64,000 bases of DNA from Bacteroidota bacterium (GTDB taxonomy: Bacteria; Bacteroidota; Bacteroidia; AKYH767-A; 2013-40CM-41-45). Location: positions 248,001 to 312,000 of the forward strand of contig JADKKE010000032.1 in assembly GCA_016720655.1 (NCBI GenBank), given 5' to 3'. This document shows positions 1 to 9,442 of the stretch, in pieces. The number at the start of each line of letters is the position of its first letter. Positions within the stretch are counted from its first letter, which is position 1. Position numbers and translations under genes: made by a program. Under the pieces are notes generated by a model, which was not told where the DNA came from, made no database searches, and was given only the letters and a program-made list of their open reading frames with translations.

Positions 1-207
1 GGAAAACCATTCGGTCCGATTCCCGGTCTGGTTGCGATCGCTGAATTTGTTACAAAGGTGCATGCGATTTGTATGAAATGTGGAAACCTCGCGAATTATT
101 CACACCGTACTGTAGCGAATTCATCACGTATTCTGCTCGGCGAACAGGAAAGTTATGTTCCTCTATGCCGCGCTTGCTTCAATGAAGAGAAGGAAAAAAA
201 CAAGTGA
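1..207 (+). CDS. tdk: Thymidine kinase, C-terminal end (5' truncated by window)
   Basis: An open frame enters from the left edge and stops at TGA 205-207, leaving 68 residues. It contains the lasso and zinc-site region of type II thymidine kinases: GKPFGPIPGL is followed by a CMKC pair and, about 35 residues later, a CRAC pair, which together would bind structural zinc. The enzyme phosphorylates thymidine in the pyrimidine salvage pathway in the cytoplasm. The P-loop and catalytic part lie outside the window. The stop codon sits just upstream of (and overlaps one possible start of) murF-alr, so the two genes are probably co-transcribed. Confidence 0.85.
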   Translation, partial: GKPFGPIPGLVAIAEFVTKVHAICMKCGNLANYSHRTVANSSRILLGEQESYVPLCRACFNEEKEKNK

Positions 208-221
208 TCCTCGGTCCGCTC

Positions 222-2705
222 ATGTCTGAATCATCCTATACTACAGAACAGATCACTGAAATTGTCGGTGGAAGGCTCGTGATGAATTCACCGGACGACC
301 ATCGTATTGTGGATTTGTTGACGGACAGCAGAAAAATTATTCATCCGGAAACATCTTTGTTTTTTGCAATCAATGGCGAACGTCACGATGGACATAAATT
401 TATTCCGGAACTCATTGTTCAGGGTGTCCGCAATTTTGTCGTTTCGGATTATTCAGAAAATTTAGCTTTACTGCAGGCGAATTTTATCGTTGTCGGGGAA
501 TCACTGGTAGCCATGCAGAAACTGGCGGCCTGGCATCGTCAGCGTTTTCATTTTCCTGTTGTGGGAATTACGGGAAGCAATGGTAAAACAATTGTAAAGG
601 AATGGTTGTACCAACTCTTGCGTGCAGATAAAAATATTGTGCGAAGCCCTAAGAGTTTCAATTCCCAGGTAGGAGTACCGCTTTCACTGTGGTTAATGAA
701 TGAAGAAAATCAGCTGGGCTTGATTGAAGCCGGTATTTCCAGACCGGGGGAAATGGAAAAGCTTCAAAGCATGATTCAACCAACGATTGGAATTTTTACA
801 AATATCGGTTCGGCGCACGATGAAAATTTCATAGGCCCGCAACAAAAAGTGGAAGAAAAAATGAAACTCTTCCTTGGTGTCGACACGCTGATTTATTGCA
901 AAGATTTTCCTTTGATTCATGACACCGTACAACATACATTGTTTGATCAGGAAAATGTCCGCTATTTTACCTGGTCGAAAAAATCCAAAGCAGATTTACA
1001 AATCGGAAGAATCACCAAAGGCACTGACGAGTCGGAAATTCAGGGTGTTTACAATAACCAGTTTCACAAAATAAGAATTCCGTTCACGGATGATGCGTCT
1101 GTAGACAATGCAATTCACTGTTGGTCATTAATGATTGTGCTTGGTTACGAGCAGGACCTGATTAAAGAACGAATGCATTTCCTGAATCCTGTGGCAATGC
1201 GTTTGGAGATGAAAACAGGAATCAATAACACTTCCGTTATCAACGACAGTTACAATTCAGATATTGGTTCTCTAACCATCGCACTCGATTTTTTAAACCA
1301 GCAAAAGCAACACAACACACGCACGATTATTCTTTCCGATATCCTTCAAAGTGGCAGGAATGAAGAAAACCTCTATCGGGAAGTGGCTGGTCTACTCCTG
1401 GCGAAAGGTGTCGACAAAATGATTGGTATCGGTGATGCTATTCTGCGGCAACAACATTTGTTCTCCACTCCCGCTAAATTCTTTGCTTCCACTGAGGAGT
1501 TTTTACGCGATGCTTCCATCTCTGATTTCCGGGAGGAAACGATATTACTGAAAGGAGCTCGTCCCTTCGGATTTGAAAAGATCGGGAAAATGCTTCAGCA
1601 GAAAGCACACGAAACAGTCATGGAGATTAATCTCAATGCACTGGTGCACAACCTGAATTATTACCGCTCAAGAGTAAAACCCACCACAAAAATGATGGCC
1701 ATGGTGAAAGCTATGTCCTATGGAAGCGGCAGTTTCGAAATTGCCAATATTCTGCAATTCCATCATGTCGATTACCTCGCCGTTGCTTATACTGATGAAG
1801 GTGTGGATCTCCGTAAAACAGGAATCACGTTGCCAATCATGGTGATGAATCCTGAAGTACAAAGCTTCGAAGCGATGATCCGTTATCGTCTTGAGCCGGA
1901 GATTTATAATTTTCGCCTGCTTAACCAGCTCAATGAAGTGCTTCGCAAACACGATGGGGAACCATTTCGGATTCATATCAAGTTCGATACCGGAATGCGC
2001 CGGCTCGGTTTTGAAGAGTCTGAATTAAATGAGCTCGTTGTACGATTGCGTAACAACCGCAATCTCCGGATAGAATCTGTATTCTCGCATTTGGCAGCCA
2101 GCGATGAAGCGGAACACGATGGATTCACCCGCATACAATTGGAACGATTTGCACGAATGAGCAAAGCGGTCCAGGAAGAATTCGAATACCCGATTTGTAA
2201 ACATATTTTAAATTCATCAGGAATTTTGAGATTCAGCGAAGCTCAATTTGATATGGTCCGTTTGGGAATCGGATTGTACGGTTTTGCTTCCACAAACAAT
2301 GAACAGCAACAATTGCAACATGTCGCAACTCTCAAAACCACTATTTCCCAAATCAAATCGGTTCCGGCAAATGAGACTATCGGTTACAGCCGCAAAGGAA
2401 AACTTACCCGCGATTCATTGATTGCAACAGTAGCCATTGGGTATGCCGACGGGATTAACAGACGTCTTGGCAATGGCGTAGGAACAATGATCGTAAATGG
2501 AAAACGAGCTCCTCTTGTAGGGAGTGTGTGTATGGATATGTGTATGCTTGATATTACAGATATCCCTGCGCGGGAAGGGGATGAAGTAATTGTATTCGGA
2601 TCAGAACTTTCCGTGAACGAAGTCGCTACTGCACTCGGAACAATTCCTTATGAAATTATTGCCGGGGTATCCCAACGGGTAAAAAGAGTGTATTACCAGG
2701 AATAG
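222..2705 (+). CDS. Bifunctional UDP-MurNAc-tripeptide:D-Ala-D-Ala ligase / alanine racemase (MurF-Alr fusion)
   Basis: A single reading frame carries two peptidoglycan enzymes. The N-terminal half is MurF, which adds D-Ala-D-Ala to the UDP-MurNAc peptide; it has the Mur ligase ATP loop GITGSNGKT near residues 115-123. From the internal methionine near residue 467 (MEINLNALVHN) the sequence is a PLP-dependent alanine racemase with the PLP lysine in AMVKAMSYG (about Lys496) and a C-terminal GYADGINR region. The fusion couples D-Ala supply to its use and is common in Bacteroidota. ATG 222 is chosen because MurF homologues begin close to this point; GTG 204, overlapping the tdk stop, is in frame and cannot be excluded. 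The length of about 827 residues is normal for the fusion. Confidence 0.93.
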   Translation: MSESSYTTEQITEIVGGRLVMNSPDDHRIVDLLTDSRKIIHPETSLFFAINGERHDGHKFIPELIVQGVRNFVVSDYSENLALLQANFIVVGESLVAMQKLAAWHRQRFHFPVVGITGSNGKTIVKEWLYQLLRADKNIVRSPKSFNSQVGVPLSLWLMNEENQLGLIEAGISRPGEMEKLQSMIQPTIGIFTNIGSAHDENFIGPQQKVEEKMKLFLGVDTLIYCKDFPLIHDTVQHTLFDQENVRYFTWSKKSKADLQIGRITKGTDESEIQGVYNNQFHKIRIPFTDDASVDNAIHCWSLMIVLGYEQDLIKERMHFLNPVAMRLEMKTGINNTSVINDSYNSDIGSLTIALDFLNQQKQHNTRTIILSDILQSGRNEENLYREVAGLLLAKGVDKMIGIGDAILRQQHLFSTPAKFFASTEEFLRDASISDFREETILLKGARPFGFEKIGKMLQQKAHETVMEINLNALVHNLNYYRSRVKPTTKMMAMVKAMSYGSGSFEIANILQFHHVDYLAVAYTDEGVDLRKTGITLPIMVMNPEVQSFEAMIRYRLEPEIYNFRLLNQLNEVLRKHDGEPFRIHIKFDTGMRRLGFEESELNELVVRLRNNRNLRIESVFSHLAASDEAEHDGFTRIQLERFARMSKAVQEEFEYPICKHILNSSGILRFSEAQFDMVRLGIGLYGFASTNNEQQQLQHVATLKTTISQIKSVPANETIGYSRKGKLTRDSLIATVAIGYADGINRRLGNGVGTMIVNGKRAPLVGSVCMDMCMLDITDIPAREGDEVIVFGSELSVNEVATALGTIPYEIIAGVSQRVKRVYYQE

Positions 2706-2710
2706 AAATC

Positions 2711-3760
2711 TTAGAGGAAGCGCGGCATTTTGTTGAAATTCTTGGCGCGCTCTCCACGTTTTACATACATCACGTACGAAAAATTAATTTCAAAAGCACT
2801 TGCGGAACCTGCAAGGTTGGATAAGTTGGATGTGTTTAAATCATAGCTAATGCCGAGTCCAACAGTATTGTATTCGAAACGTGCTGCAAAAATTGCTGCG
2901 TCTTTGTAACGATAAAATCCGCCGAAAAGAAAATAGGCTTCTTTCTTGTAATTTGTATAGCGTGATTTAAACTGAACTTTGTTTTTCAGAAATCCTCCGG
3001 CTACAATTTCTTTTTGCTTTCCCTGTACACTAACCAAAAACCGTGGTTGAATCCAGGTTTGATTCTCTTTGTTAAGGGAAAGATCACCACTTCCATGGAA
3101 ATTAAATTTTTTCCGGAGAGGAGCTTCCTGACGAATAATAAAACTCACATTCGGACTACCAACGTGCGACATGCTTGCGCCAAGTGCGAGAGCATTGTTG
3201 CCATCCGGAACATAGAAGTACATTAATCCGGCATTGAAATCGAGGTAGGCAAATTGTTGTAATTGTATGGATTCAAAAGAAGGCAATGCAGGATCATAAG
3301 TGTCCCCATTCCATTGAGAATCCCAGGTGGTTTTGGAAATATCCAGACTGTTTTGATTCAGTCCGCCCTGGAAACCGATGGAAAAATAGTGATCTCCAAT
3401 GTCATCCAGTGCAGTGACATAAGACAAACTTCCTTCAATGATCGTGGAAGTGAAACCGGCTTCTCCGGCTTTGTCCTGATAAACCATTGCACCTACACCG
3501 AAGTAATTATTCTTTACATCGTTTTTACCTACAGGAACATCCAAAGAAGTATGAATTGTCTTATAACCTTTACCGAGTGCTGACCATTGTGAACGGTAAT
3601 TGTTGGTGAAGCGCAATTTGCCATCGTAGACACCAGTCATGGCCGGGTTAACCTGCAAGGGAGTAGAATAGAATTGCGAAAAATGAACATCCTGTGCAGA
3701 GAGAATCTCCCCGCTAAGAAGCAGAAGTACAAAAAGAAATCTGTTTATGTTCGTTCTCAT
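2711..3760 (-). CDS. PorP/SprF family type IX secretion membrane protein
   Basis: The 349-residue protein has a signal peptide ending at SAQ, followed by the hallmark start of the PorP/SprF family (DVHFSQFYSTPLQVNPAMTG). The rest is rich in alternating aromatic strands, as expected of an outer-membrane beta-barrel. PorP/SprF proteins are accessory outer-membrane partners of the T9SS, and SprF-type members are needed for export or anchoring of particular giant adhesins. It lies immediately downstream (24 bp) of a large PKD protein with a T9SS type B tail, on the same strand. This is the usual cargo plus dedicated SprF-like partner arrangement, so the two probably form an operon. Confidence 0.9.
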   Translation of the reverse strand: MRTNINRFLFVLLLLSGEILSAQDVHFSQFYSTPLQVNPAMTGVYDGKLRFTNNYRSQWSALGKGYKTIHTSLDVPVGKNDVKNNYFGVGAMVYQDKAGEAGFTSTIIEGSLSYVTALDDIGDHYFSIGFQGGLNQNSLDISKTTWDSQWNGDTYDPALPSFESIQLQQFAYLDFNAGLMYFYVPDGNNALALGASMSHVGSPNVSFIIRQEAPLRKKFNFHGSGDLSLNKENQTWIQPRFLVSVQGKQKEIVAGGFLKNKVQFKSRYTNYKKEAYFLFGGFYRYKDAAIFAARFEYNTVGLGISYDLNTSNLSNLAGSASAFEINFSYVMYVKRGERAKNFNKMPRFL

Positions 3761-3784
3761 TAAAATCTTTCTCTTCCGGTTGAA

Positions 3785-5842
3785 TTAACGTATCAAAGTA
3801 ATCGATCCTGTTTGCGTGAGGTTTTTACTGTCATCATATATTATTGTCAAGACATATGTGAAGACTGCAGGATCAAGTTCTTTGCCTTTGTATCGGCCAT
3901 CCCATCCATCAATTTGATTGGTAGTCTCCCAAACTTTTTCTCCCCAACGGTCAAAGACAGTGAAACGGATTCCATATAAATTGTTTCCCCGTACGAATAG
4001 ATAGTCGTTGTGGCCATCATTGTTAGGGGAGAAACTATTGGGTACAAAGAAGTTGTTGTTGTGTAGAATTGTGATGGTTACTTGACGTGTAGTGGAGCAA
4101 CCTCCGAGATCTGAAATGCTGACTGTATAAGTCGTTGTCTCCTGAGGATTTGCAATTGGATTCGGTCCGCCGATTGTATCCAGTCCGATCGCCGGTGACC
4201 ATGTGTAATTCATTCCACCTCCGGCAATCAGCTGATAGGAACTTCCGAAATACATCGCTGTATCCGGACTTACAAAGGCATTGGGTACACTTTCAACATG
4301 AATGTAAGAGTATTTTATCGTCGTGTCTGATCCGTTTGCATTTGAAACAATCAGTTGAACATCATAAAAACCATCAGTAGGGTAACAAATACCGACAGGA
4401 TTTTGGGCTGAGGAAGTGTCAGGACTTGCACCCGGGAAATACCACTGCCATGCCGTCGGATTAAATGTAGACTGATCGAAGAAATTGATGCAGGTATTGG
4501 AGCAGAAGGATGGTGTGAAGGTTGCAAAATCGGCAACAGGTAATGGACACGTATTTACATTGATATAATCAGTGAGAATCAAAGTATCTGATCCAAATTG
4601 ATTGTAAACAATCTGTGTGACGTCATACAATCCCGGAGTATAGTAACAAATCTGTTGTCGATTCTGGTCAGTAGAAGTGGAGGGAGTTCCACCCGGAAAG
4701 AGCCATTTCCAACCGCTTGCTCCATTGATACTTTGATCAGAAAAATTGATACATGTTCTTTCACAAAAGTTGGTACTGTCTGCAGCAAATCCTGCCGTAG
4801 GAGGAGTGCAGGCATTCACTGTGATGTAATCGACCTTGGTTAAGGTGTCGAGACCGGTTCCGTTGGAAACAATCAATTGAATAGTATATGTTCCCGGGTT
4901 CAGGAAACAAACACTGCTTGGATCTTCAACCGATGAAGTTGCAGGATTTCCGCCAATAAAACTCCATGCCCAGGCAGTAGGGAAATTTGAACTAAGGTCT
5001 GTAAAGTCAATGCAATCACCTGTACACAATACAGTATCACTGGCTTCAAAATCTGCGACAGGTGCCAGTGTTCCAATTAATGCGATGCTGTCAACTGCGA
5101 AGGATGGATTCACGCCCAAACCACCATTATCATTGGTCCAGGTGAATCCGATTTTAACATTCGGATTGTTATCTGCACTTGCACCAAGAGCAACTGCATA
5201 AGCTGTCCAGAGTCCGAACCCTTGTCCACACAATGGATCAGTAGGTGGAGGATCTGCTATTGTTGTCCAGATGGTACCATCAAAATATTCTACAGAGAGA
5301 TTATCGTTACCTGTCGGATCATCCGCATTCATAAAGTAATTGAAATACAAAATGATTCCGTTTTGACCGGCACAATTGATAGTAGGCGACTCTGCTCTTG
5401 AATTTGTAAACACAACATTCTGAAATCCTCCTGCATCGTAAATTGCCCCGCAATCACCTGTCGGACATAAGGTGAGAGCATTTGGTGAAGTGGCTACATT
5501 ACCGACATGCAAAGTTCTGTCAGTGTATTGTGAATTGATGTGACAACCTTGTGAAGAGCAATCTCCTGCCGGCATGCCCGGCTCAGTTGCACTGATGTAC
5601 CACTTGTTTGCATCCGGGTCTTCAGGAGAAAGTGCTGTAACTGTCCATGTACCATTGGCTGAATTGAAACCGCCGGCTACAGTTCCCTGGTCACACGAAT
5701 TCGGTGCGGTACTTCCAAATGTTTCAATCCAGAATGCTTGAGCTCCGGCATGGTTTAAACCAATGCCAAGCAAAAGACAAGCTGTGAAACACAGGCGCCG
5801 AAGCAAATACAATAAAAATCCGTCCTCGTATCGTTGGGTCAT
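3785..5842 (-). CDS. PKD-repeat secreted protein with T9SS type B (gliding-motility-associated) C-terminal domain
   Basis: The 685-residue protein has an N-terminal hydrophobic signal region (CFTACLLLGIGLNHAGAQA). A region of about 200 residues follows that looks like a secreted jelly-roll/lectin-like domain. Next come at least three PKD domains, recognisable by repeated DFTDLSSNFPTAWAWSF-like and GTYTIQLIVSNG-like motifs. The last ~90 residues (VPNSFSPNNDGHNDYLFV to the end) match the CHU_C/type B sorting domain that directs secretion through the T9SS. It is likely a cell-surface or extracellular adhesin. The PorP/SprF gene directly downstream probably serves its export. The ligand is unknown. 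Confidence 0.9.
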   Translation of the reverse strand: MTQRYEDGFLLYLLRRLCFTACLLLGIGLNHAGAQAFWIETFGSTAPNSCDQGTVAGGFNSANGTWTVTALSPEDPDANKWYISATEPGMPAGDCSSQGCHINSQYTDRTLHVGNVATSPNALTLCPTGDCGAIYDAGGFQNVVFTNSRAESPTINCAGQNGIILYFNYFMNADDPTGNDNLSVEYFDGTIWTTIADPPPTDPLCGQGFGLWTAYAVALGASADNNPNVKIGFTWTNDNGGLGVNPSFAVDSIALIGTLAPVADFEASDTVLCTGDCIDFTDLSSNFPTAWAWSFIGGNPATSSVEDPSSVCFLNPGTYTIQLIVSNGTGLDTLTKVDYITVNACTPPTAGFAADSTNFCERTCINFSDQSINGASGWKWLFPGGTPSTSTDQNRQQICYYTPGLYDVTQIVYNQFGSDTLILTDYINVNTCPLPVADFATFTPSFCSNTCINFFDQSTFNPTAWQWYFPGASPDTSSAQNPVGICYPTDGFYDVQLIVSNANGSDTTIKYSYIHVESVPNAFVSPDTAMYFGSSYQLIAGGGMNYTWSPAIGLDTIGGPNPIANPQETTTYTVSISDLGGCSTTRQVTITILHNNNFFVPNSFSPNNDGHNDYLFVRGNNLYGIRFTVFDRWGEKVWETTNQIDGWDGRYKGKELDPAVFTYVLTIIYDDSKNLTQTGSITLIR

Positions 5843-5883
5843 ACGATGTTAAAAGCGAGTCAATTTACGACTATTTTGGAATA

Positions 5884-6836
5884 TCACAATTTTTCTTTAT
5901 TGAATTGATCTGCAAATCGATACAAGTTAAAATCTGGTTTAGGTGCCGCTTTTGCCAAAGCTTCATTCAGATCTTTTTTATGAATCGCCTTCATTCTTTT
6001 CTGTTGAATAAGTCGGTAGGCTTTTTCTGTAAGCAAAAATGCCTGCTTCTCACTGAAAGAACCTGACTGTTGATGTTCGCGGATTTTCGAAATGATTTCC
6101 TCTACACCTTCATTTTTTGTTGCAGAACATTTGATCACAGGTACGTTCCAGTTTCCATTTTTTGGATGGGACATTAACTTTCTGAGATTCTGTTGTAGTT
6201 GATCGGCGCCTTCTCGATCTGATTTGTTAACAACAAAAACATCTGCAATTTCCATAATTCCAGATTTCAGGGTTTGAACTTCATCTCCTGATTCAGGTAC
6301 CACAACAACTACAGTTGTATCTGCCAGACCAGCTATTTCAACTTCACTTTGTCCTACTCCGACAGTTTCGACAATGATCATATCAAATTTGGCTGCCCGT
6401 ATCACATCCACAATTTCAATGATCTTCTCGGATAAACCACCAAGGGATCCGCGGGTAGCCAGAGAACGAATGAATACGGATGGATTTGTAAAATGTTCTG
6501 CCATTCTCAAACGATCACCGAGTAGTGATCCGTAATTGAATGGAGATGTTGGATCTACTGCGACTACAGCAATATCTTTTCCTTCGGCGCTGAGTTTCCG
6601 TATTACTGCATTGATAAGAGTGCTTTTCCTGCTCCCGGGGGACCGGTAATCCCTACGACAGGGACGGTGCTTTCCCTTGGTATGGCAAACAGAAATTCCT
6701 GATAGCCTTCCTGATCATTTTCCACCAGGGTGATGGCACGTGCAAGGGCTTTTCTGTCGCCTTGCATGACTTGCTGAAGTAGAACCGGAAGTTTGTCCAA
6801 AGGAGAGGCAAAGATTTGGTGATCACAAAGAAACAA
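5884..6836 (-). pseudogene. meaB: MeaB/ArgK-type P-loop GTPase, frameshifted inside the P-loop
   Basis: Two minus-strand pieces add up to one G3E-type GTPase of about 318 residues that protects and loads B12-dependent acyl-CoA mutases. The upstream piece (6603-6836) has LLQQVMQGDRKALARAITL and the P-loop start GITGPPGAGK. The frame then breaks at the T4 run 6624-6627; adding one base restores GKSTLINAVIRKLSAEGK, VAVDPTSPFNYGSLLGDR and the remainder (from 5884). An in-frame stop lies just before TTG 6836, so the start is that TTG or a later codon. No mutase gene is visible nearby. A sequencing deletion is as likely as a real mutation. Confidence 0.85.
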
Positions 6837-6898
6837 GAATCAATGAGGGAATCAAAATGAGGATAAGAAATATACCTAACTTGCAGACGTTGATATTT

Positions 6899-7666
6899 AT
6901 GGTACAGCTTTCTGTTGTCATTATCACCTTTAATGAGGAACGCAACCTGGCGCGTTGCCTGGAATCTTTATCTGGCATCGCTGATGAAATTGTCGTGGTC
7001 GATTCCTTTTCCACTGATCGCACCCCGGAAATTGCGAAAAAGTTCGGCGCCGTTTTTATTCAAAATAAATTTGAAGGTTACATAGAACAAAAGAATTTTG
7101 CGCTTCAGCAGGCTAAATTCCCTTACATTCTTTCTCTTGATGCGGATGAAGCATTGTCTCCGGAATTAAAGGAAAGCATACTCAGTACCAAAGAAAACTG
7201 GTTTCTCGATGCTTATGAAATGAATCGCCTGAGCAATTATTGCGGCAGCTGGATTCGGCATGGTGCCTGGTATCCAGATCGTAAAGTTCGATTGTTCAAT
7301 AGGAATAAAGGACAATGGGGAGGAGCCAATCCGCACGACCGGTTTATTCCGGTCAACCCACGATCCATTGGCAGAATCAAAGGGGACCTTCTTCATTATT
7401 CTTATTATTCTCTTGAGGAACATATTGCTCAGGGGAAAAAATTTTCAGAGATAGGAGCATTGGCTGCTTTTCAAACTGGCAAGAAGGCTTCTGCATTTAC
7501 ATTGTTGTGGAGACCTGCATTCCGCTTTATCCGTGATTATCTCTTTTTGGGTGGCTTTATGGATGGATATTATGGATTTCGCATTGCCCGACTAACGGCA
7601 CATGCAACCTTTTTAAAGTATTCCAGGCTTCGGGAATTAAATAGGAAGAATGATGTTCCCGGATAA
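6899..7666 (+). CDS. Family 2 glycosyltransferase (WaaE/KdtX-like)
   Basis: About 255 residues with a GT-A fold nucleotide-sugar signature: VVIITFNEERNLARCLESL at the N terminus, VVDSFSTDRTPEIAKKFG, and the metal-binding LSLDADEAL motif (DAD) near residue 82. The NWFLDAYEMNRLSNYCGSWI and RKVRLFNRNKG segments resemble the WaaE/KdtX branch that adds glucose-like sugars to the lipopolysaccharide inner core. ATG 6899 is preferred because the family starts directly with MxxLSVVIITFNE; an upstream in-frame ATG at 6857 would add 14 unrelated residues. It is divergent from meaB and convergent with an O-antigen-ligase-like gene, fitting a role in surface glycan assembly. The exact sugar is unknown. 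Confidence 0.85.
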   Translation: MVQLSVVIITFNEERNLARCLESLSGIADEIVVVDSFSTDRTPEIAKKFGAVFIQNKFEGYIEQKNFALQQAKFPYILSLDADEALSPELKESILSTKENWFLDAYEMNRLSNYCGSWIRHGAWYPDRKVRLFNRNKGQWGGANPHDRFIPVNPRSIGRIKGDLLHYSYYSLEEHIAQGKKFSEIGALAAFQTGKKASAFTLLWRPAFRFIRDYLFLGGFMDGYYGFRIARLTAHATFLKYSRLRELNRKNDVPG

Positions 7667-7689
7667 ACGTAATGAATAAAGGCGAGGGT

Positions 7690-9285
7690 TTATTTTAATT
7701 CCGCTCTTTTCCGATGAGGGTTGGAGAAAACAAACAAAGACCAAAACAAGGCAACAAAAGTCACTCCTGCCTGTGTTTCCAAAGTGTCTTCAGTAATCAT
7801 GGAACAAATGGCGATAAACCAGAATGCGAGAAATAAAAAATTCTTCTCACGAATTTCTTTCATCAAGGGAATAAATAAGACGAAAATAAAAAATAGCAAT
7901 GCAGGCAATCCAAGTGCAACACCAATCGCCAGGTATTGATTGTGTGCACGCAAACGATAATGCGGAGTCAATTTCGTTTGCATCCGTTCGTATTCCTGCT
8001 CATAAGCCGCACGCATATCGCCTGTGCCGACTCCCGCTAAAGGCTTTGCTGCAATAATTCCAACTGCTGCTTTCCAGAATTCAAGCCGCTGTGTGACGGA
8101 ATGACCACTGGGATCGCCTCCTCTACTGTATTCATGATATTCCCACAAGATCTGTAACATCCTGCTCTTGATGCTCGATAAATGCTGATAATAAACATTC
8201 GCAATTCCGTGTTCTACCGATTTTACTTCTTCCTCTGTTAACTGAGCAACACCCTCTGCATCTTTGTAAGATCCTTTCGATGCAAGAAATCTCAACAGAG
8301 TTGATTTGATTGGCTGCTTTCGTTCATCGAGAGAATCAAATGGGATTTCGCTCCGCTTGTTCCATTCATTCCGCATCTCTTCTTCGCAGATATAAGCATA
8401 CACCCTGCTTCCATTTTCTACCTGAGTATTGGTTGTGTCAAAAAAATACAAGTTTCCTTGTTTTGTTTTTAGGTCATAACGAAGTGCTTCCGGTGGTTTT
8501 GGCGAATATGTATGAACAAAATCCTTAAGAATTAAATACAATGAAAGTGGGATAGAGACCAACAAAACACCGGCGATAATCCGTACATATAGTGAAGTCC
8601 GTCGGATGATGATGGACCAGAGTAAAATCAAACCAATTAATAGTACAATCGAAATGCCGGTGATGGATTCAATGATAAATAGAAATGCAATAAACCAGAA
8701 AATGAGAATGATAAGGAAAACTTTTTGCACTCTCGTTTTTTCCTGAGATTTTTCAAGGAGTAAATACCCGGCAATGATAGCAGCGAGGCAAGTGAAAAGT
8801 GCAAAACGAATATGCGAAACCCCGAGATTAAAAATTTCCCGGATATCGTAAATTGGTGCTTTCGTAGGAAGCAGTCCTTTGAGTACTGCCATTGCAACAA
8901 GGGACCCTGCAAATACGGAGGTGATAAAAAGAACAAGGATAATTCTGAATTGTCCCGGTTTCAAGGGCTCTGATCCGGATAATACAAAGGGTAGAATCAG
9001 CAGCGGTAGTTTAATGCGGATATCTTTCAGTCCTTCCTGCAAATCCTGTGTCCAGGCCAGGCCAATAACATGCAATAACCAGAGAATTGCAAGCAGCACA
9101 GCGCTTTTTGTTGTTAAAAAACGTTTCCACTTTTCGACAGGAGAACCTTCCAGGAAAAATGATCCGACAATAAAAAACTGAGAAAGGCTGGTCAGAAATA
9201 AAGAAACAGGCAAGCCGGTGACAAGAAGGCACAAGCCCCAAAATAAAAGATAATTCGAATTACGCAGTCGTAGAAATGAACTCAT
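7690..9285 (-). CDS. O-antigen ligase / Wzy-like polytopic membrane protein
   Basis: The 531-residue protein has about ten hydrophobic segments and one long polar loop (roughly residues 260-430). A conserved GVGTGDMRAAYEQEY...LRAHNQYLAIGVALG region sits near the end of that loop. This layout and the H-N-x-Y-L motif fit the Wzy_C/O-antigen ligase superfamily, whose members join lipid-linked glycans in the periplasm. The neighbouring WaaE-like transferase supports a lipopolysaccharide or glycan role. Whether it is a ligase (WaaL) or a polymerase (Wzy) cannot be decided from sequence alone. The start at 9285 places the first membrane segment at residues 11-30. Confidence 0.8.
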   Translation of the reverse strand: MSSFLRLRNSNYLLFWGLCLLVTGLPVSLFLTSLSQFFIVGSFFLEGSPVEKWKRFLTTKSAVLLAILWLLHVIGLAWTQDLQEGLKDIRIKLPLLILPFVLSGSEPLKPGQFRIILVLFITSVFAGSLVAMAVLKGLLPTKAPIYDIREIFNLGVSHIRFALFTCLAAIIAGYLLLEKSQEKTRVQKVFLIILIFWFIAFLFIIESITGISIVLLIGLILLWSIIIRRTSLYVRIIAGVLLVSIPLSLYLILKDFVHTYSPKPPEALRYDLKTKQGNLYFFDTTNTQVENGSRVYAYICEEEMRNEWNKRSEIPFDSLDERKQPIKSTLLRFLASKGSYKDAEGVAQLTEEEVKSVEHGIANVYYQHLSSIKSRMLQILWEYHEYSRGGDPSGHSVTQRLEFWKAAVGIIAAKPLAGVGTGDMRAAYEQEYERMQTKLTPHYRLRAHNQYLAIGVALGLPALLFFIFVLFIPLMKEIREKNFLFLAFWFIAICSMITEDTLETQAGVTFVALFWSLFVFSNPHRKRAELK

Positions 9286-9442
9286 TTTTTCCGCTCTTTC
9301 ATCCCTTCAATACTACGGTTTCCGGAATGTCCGCTTTTTGATATAAACTCACTTTGATTTGATGCAATTTCTCATCCAATTCTGACCCGGGAGAAAGGGA
9401 ATAACTTTATTGGTATTCTTTCCGTTTCAAACTCAGAGGCAT

